Positions 32,882 through 39,360 of a DNA stretch of 39,360 bases are shown here, piece by piece (positions within the stretch are counted from its first letter, which is position 1; every line of letters begins with the position of its first letter). Location of the stretch: NCBI RefSeq assembly GCF_000344685.1, contig NW_006920421.1:219114-258473 (forward strand), given 5' to 3'. The stretch is from Gloeophyllum trabeum ATCC 11539 (taxonomy: Eukaryota; Basidiomycota; Agaricomycetes; Gloeophyllales; Gloeophyllaceae). The notes beneath the pieces are model-generated. The model saw nothing but the letters and a program-made list of their open reading frames with translations. It did no database searches and had not been told where the DNA came from. A program made the position numbers and the translations under genes.

Positions 32882-34902
32882 ATGCCCGACGATGCTAACC
32901 CGCTCGCGAACGCGTCCAAGAGGCTGAAGAAAGAGGTACGTGGTTGACGTGTTGGGACGGGGCTGTGGGCTGACCATTGAGTTTATGCTGCGGTACAGTC
33001 GTCCGTGAAACCAGGCGCCGCAGCGAAACGGAAATGTAAGTCGCGTTCCACCCATCTCTACGCGTCCGATAACGAGGGAACGCGACAGTGCTCAATGGCG
33101 AAGAGCAGCCCGGTGGTCTGGTCATTGTACGCGCACCGCCGTCGCGTCCTCCATCCACTCAACCTCCCGATCAACATCCAGTCCGACCACCATCTACTGA
33201 ACCGCGCCGCCACCCCTCCGCCACACCCGGTCCCTCCCAACCCGCGTCGAAGAAGTTCAGGTCCGACTCACGCCCAGCGACGGGACACCGCCCAGTGGGG
33301 AAGGCAAAAGATCGCGATCTGGTCGCGACATCTCGTCCCGACCCCGAAGTCGACGAGGATGTCCGGTTGATGAACGATGAGGCTGAACATTTGCGACGAC
33401 GATCGCGTGCCAACGCTGATCACGTCAATCCCGACTTTAACTTTCCCGCCGTCGCTGCTTCCGCTAAGCAACCCCCTCCCTCTTCGCGGAACGTCGAGCA
33501 GACTCGCCAGGGACGCGCTCTCACCAGAAACGGAGATACCCAGCAACATGGCCGCCGCAAGAGTTCACTGAGTATGCGAGGGAAACGCGTGAGCACTACC
33601 TATGAAACCTCCGGTGTCATTAGTTCGTATCTCTTCATCTGCATGTTATTACGCTGGGCAGTCTTACATAGTCATTTAATATGACATAGCTCAACCCCAT
33701 GCGTCCGTGTCAGATTCTAGCTTTTACAAGCACATCGATGCCGACCTCCCCGAAGCCCAACGTGCACGCCAGCTACTGATATGGTGTTCGTCCCGTGCTA
33801 TGAACCGTAACTCATCATCTTCACGGCCTTCGTCCTCCTCAGGATCGAAACCGAAGTCGGGCGATCCAGGGAAAGATCCACCTGCGAACTTAAGGCCGCT
33901 CTCAGCAGAGGCGGCTAAGGTGCTAAAGGCGGTTCAGGAGGACGTGGTTCGCATGCTGGCTGAGAAGAAGATTGACACCAACGTGTACGGTCCCACTGGA
34001 ATGTTGAATGACATGTCAGCGAAGAAGATGAAACCGAACGAGCAGAACATCAAGAACCGGGCGAGGGAGATACGCTTTACTGAGCACATCGAACGGTACG
34101 TCTATACAGCATAATCTCCATCACTAGCCTCCAGGCTTATGGTGTCACACTCAACCAGTGCGAGAGCGGAAGATGAGGCATGGGATGAAGTTGTCCATTT
34201 TTATAATGGTCACCAGTCGCGGGTCCTGGCTGCTCTGGATGAACGGAGGAGGAGCCGCGCTCAATCTGCTAAGGCGAAAGGCAAGCAACGAGCCGTGGAT
34301 GACTATGAGCCCCGCGAAAGCGAGCTTTCGGATGTCTTCCGCGGACCTAACGGTGTAGAGCTGGCACGTAAGGTCTTAGCAGAGGTTGGCGGTCAGGATC
34401 CATTGAGTGCACGCCTTCATGATCTCGAATTCACCGTGAGCCATATGATTTATTTCGAGCCAGTGTCCACTTCTAACGTTATCTGCAGATTGATCGTTTG
34501 CAAGCGCTCGTGCAGACGTCTATGCACACCACCCACTACGCGGAAGATGATCTAAACCACCGATTTGCCCTCCTCTCACTATCTCTCTCCGCCCGCTCCG
34601 AGCCCCTCTCCTCACTAAACTCAGCGAAACCTGGTTCCCTCTCCTCCTTCCTACCCCCGAGCCTCAGCCATTCCCCTTCCAGCGACGCCCGAGATATATT
34701 CCGCGCGCTCTCGCGTGTAGACGCAGAACGCCCTCCAGCTCAAGTCGGTGACGCCGCGAGACGGGCCGTCCGAGAGGTGCAGAGGGTCAACGAGGCTGGA
34801 GGCGGTATACCCGACCGACGACTGACAGGCGTCCTGCCGCCGACGCCCAGGAAACCTCCAGGGACGCCGCGACGAGCCACCACCCCAGGTCGAGGACGTT
34901 GA
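32882..34902 (+). CDS. DSN1: Dsn1/Mis13, MIND kinetochore complex subunit
   Basis: Subunit of the Mis12/MIND complex that links inner kinetochore proteins to the Ndc80 complex. Six exons: 32882-32935, 32999-33035, 33089-33622, 33690-34095, 34159-34435, 34489-34902; introns 53-67 nt; 573 aa. The first 200 residues are disordered (Pro, Ser, Arg) with basic clusters such as KRLKK. The Mis12-component domain starts at about residue 195: RRKSSLSMRGKRVSTTYE, then SFYKHIDADLPEAQRARQLL and IWCSSR, the diagnostic segment of Dsn1. It continues with a helical part (VLKAVQEDVVRMLAEKKIDT). The C-terminus is again low in complexity and ends with a Pro/Arg-rich tail. RRKSS and RGKRVS resemble the Aurora B-regulated basic motif of Dsn1; that is inference. 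It precedes the palmitoyltransferase by 320 bases on the same strand. Confidence 0.88.
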
Positions 34903-35222
34903 TTGCAAGTCATATGTATATACACCTATCAAGACATTTCGCGATCTAATGTAATGGATGTATTACTTCGATGTTCCTACCGCGCGATGGCCGCTGATTA
35001 CTTGCCTTCACGTTGCTCATATCTTTCTCCTCCCACTTCTTGATCCACAAGCCTATTTTTATTCGTTAGTGTTTGCCTGGTATTCTGTATGAATATTACA
35101 GCGCGTTTGACGCCGGCTGCGGCGTAGACTGTCCCATTTCGCGTCTTGTCATCGTCCCTCCACCGCCTCATGCCACACCCTATTTGCTGCGGCGACGCGT
35201 CCCTCAACTACAGACGCCCATT
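34903..35222. other. Spacer between DSN1 and the palmitoyltransferase
   Basis: 320 bases between two plus-strand genes. It should hold the DSN1 3' end and the next promoter. No distinct signal is recognised. Confidence 0.5.
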
Positions 35223-36725
35223 ATGACATGCGCGCGCGCTGTCTTTCGATGCTTTCGGACGCTGGAACGAGTGGGCGATCGTATCACAGGAGCAGCGGGG
35301 CCGCTGTTCGTTACGCTTGCGGTGGTTCTTCTGTCGACAGGCACTCTATGCTTTTGTCAGTGCTTCCATTTATGAGAGAGCGCTCTGTGTGTTGAGACTT
35401 TCTGCTCAGTTGACATCGAGCAGCCGTCGTTGCGATGGCCATGGTTGACTACGCCCATATGCGTCCTCATAGTGTTCAACATGCTAATGCACTACTATTG
35501 GGTGTGCACGGTATCGCCGGGTTTCATCGATGATCCCCCGAGGCAGGGAGGGAGCGACTGGTTATGGGCGAGGAGGCGACCGACAACGAAGGGTGGGCCA
35601 TTGACGGGAGTACGGTGGTCGGACGACGTGCGTATCACGAAAGCCATGATTTCGAAGTGTCGGAAGTGCGGGCTGCCGAGGCCAGAGGTGCGTACCCTAC
35701 TGGTAATGAACTGTGGAGTTGGATGTAAGGCTAATTGGGGTGTTAATTCTTGATGCTTTGAGAGAGCACACCATTGTCGAATATGTAACCGATGCGTCCT
35801 CAAATACGACCACCACTGTCCAGTATGTTTTCCTTCCTTCAGCAGGTCTCCCTAGTGATTGAGATGTACATCAGTGTCAGTTCCATTTTGACGCATTACT
35901 CTGAAGCTGGCCATAATAAGTCTGAGTAGGGGTGAACCAATGCGTTGGCCTGCATAATGAGCGCCATTTCATCCTGTTCATGTGCGTGTCCCGCCTACTA
36001 GGACGCCCAGCCGTGCACCGAATGACACGTTATGTATGGACATCAGGGTATATCTAGTTGTGGCGTCGTTTTGCTACGTCGCTATAGGCTATCCGTCATT
36101 TTTGGAAGCCATTGGATATCATTATCAAGTAGGCACGCCGTTACCCATTATTCGCTCGGGAAGCTGACGAGCGTCATAGCCGATCTGGCCGTACCGCGTA
36201 CCTGCTTTAGCCTTTGTTCTGACCTACATACTAGCAGGAGTCCTCAGCCTGGCTGTAGCAGTCATGCTGGGCTGGCATCTGTGGAGTATATCCTTGGCTG
36301 AAACTTCTGTGGAGTCCCAGGATCACGATCACTACAGGAAAGTTGCAAAGGCACGAGCAGAGGTCAGTGTTAGCGGGTTGTCAGTGATGCCTTCATTTAA
36401 TATTTTCATAGACATTCGTGAACTCGTACGACCTCGGGTTCGCAACTGGTTTGATGTACTGTACTTGAATTTGACGAAATTTCCAGGAAGCGGAAAAACC
36501 TGGAGTTGTTCTTCAACATGGGTCGGGACGGATAGTAAGTGTAATTGTCCGTCACCAAGACCTCTGATCCTGACTCTTCCTGATAGTCCATCATATACGC
36601 TATTATTTCCGTTTCGGGTAGAGCCCTACACGGACGGATGGTCCTGGGCGCGGAGGGAGGGGTACGAGCGCCACCGGGGTGTCCGTGAAGGGGATGAACT
36701 AACTGACGAAGAGGAGGACGACTGA
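35223..36725 (+). CDS. PFA4: DHHC palmitoyltransferase, Pfa4-like
   Basis: Membrane enzyme that attaches palmitate to cysteines of target proteins; the yeast relative Pfa4 acts in the endoplasmic reticulum. Model: 35223-35355, 35410-35687, 35763-35822, 35875-35875 (one nucleotide), 35930-35981, 36047-36128, 36180-36362, 36412-36437, 36487-36534, 36587-36725; 333 aa. Two membrane segments precede the zinc-binding domain ([33 protein letters not shown]). The domain reads [44 protein letters not shown], with the catalytic Cys in DHHC. Two further segments follow ([36 protein letters not shown]). The tail [19 protein letters not shown] is Pfa4-like and ends acidic. The symbol is by resemblance. 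The single-base exon supplies the T of the Trp codon after DHHCP; the alternative is one 103-nt intron with an extra Val. Confidence 0.88.
35875..35875 (+). other. Predicted single-nucleotide exon in the palmitoyltransferase gene
   Basis: The preceding coding block ends with CCA (Pro of DHHCP) at 35822 and the next starts GG GTG AAC at 35930. Completing the conserved Trp requires one T. At 35875 a T stands between an acceptor CAG (35872-35874) and a donor GTCAGT (35876-35881). This leaves introns of 52 and 54 nt, the normal size in this gene. Confidence 0.55.
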
Positions 36726-37951
36726 TGCGGCGTCTCCTCGTGCTTTGAGTTGTGAATCATATACGAACGTGAGTGTTATGGTCTTACTCGCATACGTGAT
36801 GACAGTTTGCCGGGGCCATATGACTCTTTGGAGAGTGTCGCCCCTTTCATGGGCGGCGCATCGCTCTCGGAAAGCGGTGTGATATATGTCCGGCTTGATG
36901 TGTCGCTCTGCGACGGACTTTCTGACCTTTTTCCGACGCTAATCTTCGATTTGGCCGATGAACTGATTCAGTACGTATAGATTCGTGGACTCTTGGAACC
37001 GGATGTCCTTGTGTGTCATCTGGCCGCTGCTCAGATAATCCATAATATTAATATATCGCCCTCGAGGCGTCCAAGATCTGGTTCTGCAATACCGTAACTG
37101 CCGCGATTTTGGATTGTCGACGGTGATGGGTTGTTCGTGGGGTTTGTCTTGCCATTTAGTTCCTTCTTCCGTCTGCAATCCGATTATTGCGAGCGACATC
37201 TGGCCAAACCTCAGAAGGTCGCATCCGTGACTCCAACCAATGTCGTGAATGGACTGTCAGCTGTATTATTTCGGGACTTCCGTTTCTATGGGATATTTGC
37301 ATACTCCAGAGCTGCTTCGTCCTCCCGGTGATCTTCACGGGCCTCACCTCGCTGAGTCTTATGGATCCCTGCATTGTTGTTCAAAGTTATTGCCCAACAG
37401 ACGCTCATCTACTGTCGAGAACTAACTATATACTTGAGAGGGGGGACGCTGAGCCACAACAGATACTAGCTGAGACAAATGTTGGCAACGCTCAGTTTTT
37501 GTTGCATTCAAATTTTCTACTTGTCTCATCAATTAGTCAAATACCAGCTAGTTTGATCATTTCTCTCCGGGCTGTCCCTTCAGCCTCAAATGCAAGCATG
37601 GAGGTGCGTAAACCCACCTTCAGATAATATTCCGAGCGCTACGATTGGCCGGACGGATGGCGGAGGTATGTTCCTGAAGGCTCGAACAAGAGCGGTAATG
37701 ATCGTGGGTCAAGGATGTCCCACGGCATGAGGGGCAATCCCGCGGTTCCGATTGGGGGCTGACCGCACGGAACGAACCGGCTGCCTGTTTACGTCATCCA
37801 CCCCGGACGGATAGACGAAAAATCACTTTAAAACTGCAACCTTTCTTGCGTCGTAACCTTCACCTTCACGGTTTACTACACTCTCCCGACTAGTCCTACG
37901 ACTACTTGTCTATAATCTTGCCTTAACGACCCACTACTAGACTTATTAGAT
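36726..37951. other. Intergenic, no gene recognised; cytochrome c promoter at the right end
   Basis: About 1.2 kb between the palmitoyltransferase and cytochrome c. Frames of 60-150 codons overlap on both strands at 36939-37627 without motifs. The last 300 bases look like promoter: two inverted CCAAT boxes and a pyrimidine-rich stretch just before the ATG. Confidence 0.45.
37644..37755 (+). promoter_or_regulatory. Two inverted CCAAT boxes upstream of cytochrome c
   Basis: ATTGG occurs at 37644-37648 and 37751-37755, about 200-310 bases before the cytochrome c ATG. In yeast, cytochrome c (CYC1) and other respiratory genes are controlled by the CCAAT-binding Hap2/3/4/5 complex, so a similar role is plausible here. 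Five-base words also occur by chance, so this is a weak call. Confidence 0.35.
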
Positions 37952-38516
37952 ATGCCTTACTCTCAGGGTGAGTCCGGTATTTGCTGGATGCTGGAGGGGT
38001 TGGCGTGCTGACAATGTTTGACGTGTCAAGGTGACGCTGGCAAGGGTGCCTCTTTGTTCAAGACCCGATGCGCTCAGTGCCATACCGTCGAGGCTGGTGG
38101 ACCCCATAAGGTCGGCCCCAACCTTCACGGGTACGATACTTTCGAAATCTGGTTGGGCGCGATGGCTGACTGGGTTACTTCGCAGCGTGTTCGGTCGTAA
38201 GACTGGTCAGGCCGAGGGCTTCTCGTACACGGCCGCCAACGTGAACAAGGGTATTACATGGGATGAGAACACGCTCTTCGAGTACCTCGAGAACCCCAAG
38301 AAGGTGCGTTACACTTGCCCGTCGTCTGTCAGACACGTGTTGTTGACTTGTCGCCTTACACAGTACATCCCTGGCACGAAGATGGCGTTCGCTGGTCTGA
38401 AAAAGGAGAAGGATCGCAATGACCTCATCACCTACCTCAAGGAGGCGGTAAGTGCTCCCCCGCCTCTCCTCATGCATCCCACTGACTCCATCGTCCGCCA
38501 ACCTTAGACGGCATAA
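37952..38516 (+). CDS. CYC1: Cytochrome c
   Basis: Mitochondrial intermembrane-space haem protein carrying electrons from complex III to complex IV. Five exons: 37952-37967, 38031-38130, 38186-38303, 38364-38447, 38508-38516; introns 55-63 nt; 108 aa, the normal length for fungal cytochrome c. Haem attachment site CAQCH at residues 19-23 (His23 axial ligand), [14 protein letters not shown] at about 34-47, and Met85 in YIPGTKMAF as second axial ligand, with Lys77-Lys78 just before. No signal peptide, as expected for this import route. The first exon encodes only MPYSQ plus one base, and the last only Thr-Ala and the stop; both are fixed by phase and by the family C-terminus ([10 protein letters not shown]). 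Single plus-strand gene, intact. Confidence 0.97.
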
Positions 38517-39360
38517 AAGTATCCTTACACAGTCTATACACCACGCGTATTACCGGACTACTAGCATATTCTCATCGGTCCTAGTACATGTAGACGACCT
38601 TTGGCATTGTACATAGTACTTTTCCCAACTCATACCATATCATTATTGAGATCCAGCGAATTTCTGCTAGGCTCGATACCAGCCACTCCGCAATTCAAGC
38701 TCCGCTCGTAATACTCGCTACACTGCGAAGCGGCTGGGAAACACGGTCGCCCTTTTGGCGGGATGCGCGTGACACGCGCCAACTATGAGTGGGACTTCGT
38801 GATTTGAGAGCCTCATAACTCAGAAAAATCATGCCTTGGGAGATTTACACCATTGTAGGTTTTGAAGGCCATAGATTCATTTGACATAGGTCAAATTTCG
38901 ATGAATTTGGACTGACTCAAGGAGAAAATCCTCTTTTCTCACCTATTCCAATCAACTCCATTCGCTTCAAAAACATCATTGAACAATGTGTGCCAGAGAC
39001 GATTTTGTACGTATGAGGGGGCAAATTTTTCTAAGTCGGAGTCACGCTTGGCGGGGAAAGTTGTGACCCTGCTATGTGACTGACCGTTGTCACCAGTCCG
39101 TTCGCAAGCTCACGCCTTCCATCACTCCGAAACCAAAAAAGGAAGGCGTGTGCATTGCGTACAGGACTGGTCGCGAGTCTAAATTTCTGCATGTGACGAG
39201 GACACGGTTCAGATATGATGACGCTTGAAGTTGGCGAGGACATCCAGCTAATGGAAATTCCGGGACGCACGAGTCAGCCGGGACGTCCGACCCACAACAT
39301 CGACAAATAGTCCATATTGGGATGTGATGGGTACTTACTGACATCATTGATCGTGCGGCT
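38517..39360. other. 3' flank, no gene recognised
   Basis: About 840 bases after cytochrome c. The first 150 should carry its 3' untranslated region. Two overlapping minus-strand frames near 39031-39347 lack motifs. A gene entering from the right edge cannot be excluded. Confidence 0.4.

Noticed and set aside
38031..38507. Single long frame over cytochrome c as one exon
   Set aside because: It reads through introns with canonical sites; splicing gives the exact 108-residue family sequence.

Overview
The window comes from a nuclear chromosome of a filamentous basidiomycete, most likely an Agaricomycete. Nearly every recognisable gene is cut by several 44-75 nt GT-AG introns, and the gene families fit that group (F-box expansion, Ure2p-like GST, NmrA-like paralogs, indoleamine 2,3-dioxygenase, Zn2Cys6 regulator). 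All exon models below were built by hand from splice signals, phase and family motifs. Placement below class level is a guess. I see no bacterial, viral or plasmid genes, no rRNA or tRNA, and no CRISPR.

Layout. 0-7 kb: three F-box genes on the minus strand, the middle one decayed. 7-10.7 kb: a complete Ure2p-like glutathione S-transferase and a complete NAD(P)-binding epimerase-like protein, both minus. 11.5-20.1 kb: three tandem NmrA-like NAD(P)-binding genes on the minus strand. The outer two are intact with matching intron positions and the middle one is a pseudogene. Between the first and second lies a 239-base N gap flanked by two identical 925-bp blocks (almost certainly an unmerged contig overlap) and a 408-bp TA-flanked inverted-repeat element in which the left contig ends. 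22-24.3 kb: a complete galactokinase (10 exons). 25-28.5 kb: a complete Zn2Cys6 transcription factor (14 exons). 28.8-30.3 kb: indoleamine 2,3-dioxygenase. After about 2.6 kb with no recognisable gene, the plus strand carries DSN1 (kinetochore), a DHHC palmitoyltransferase of the Pfa4 type and cytochrome c.

From 22 kb to 38.5 kb the genes are conserved housekeeping genes (Leloir pathway, tryptophan catabolism, chromosome segregation, protein S-acylation, respiration) with no sign of a shared pathway. From 0 to 21 kb the region is accessory: tandem families, pseudogenes, a repeat element and long empty stretches.

The most unusual signals are extremely short exons. A single-nucleotide exon is predicted inside the palmitoyltransferase, completing the Trp of the DHHC-PW motif. 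A 6-nt exon sits inside the zinc-cluster codons of the transcription factor, and a 10-nt exon is conserved in both intact NmrA-like paralogs. I did not find a convincing new biological system; these splicing features and the assembly artefact are the points most worth checking.
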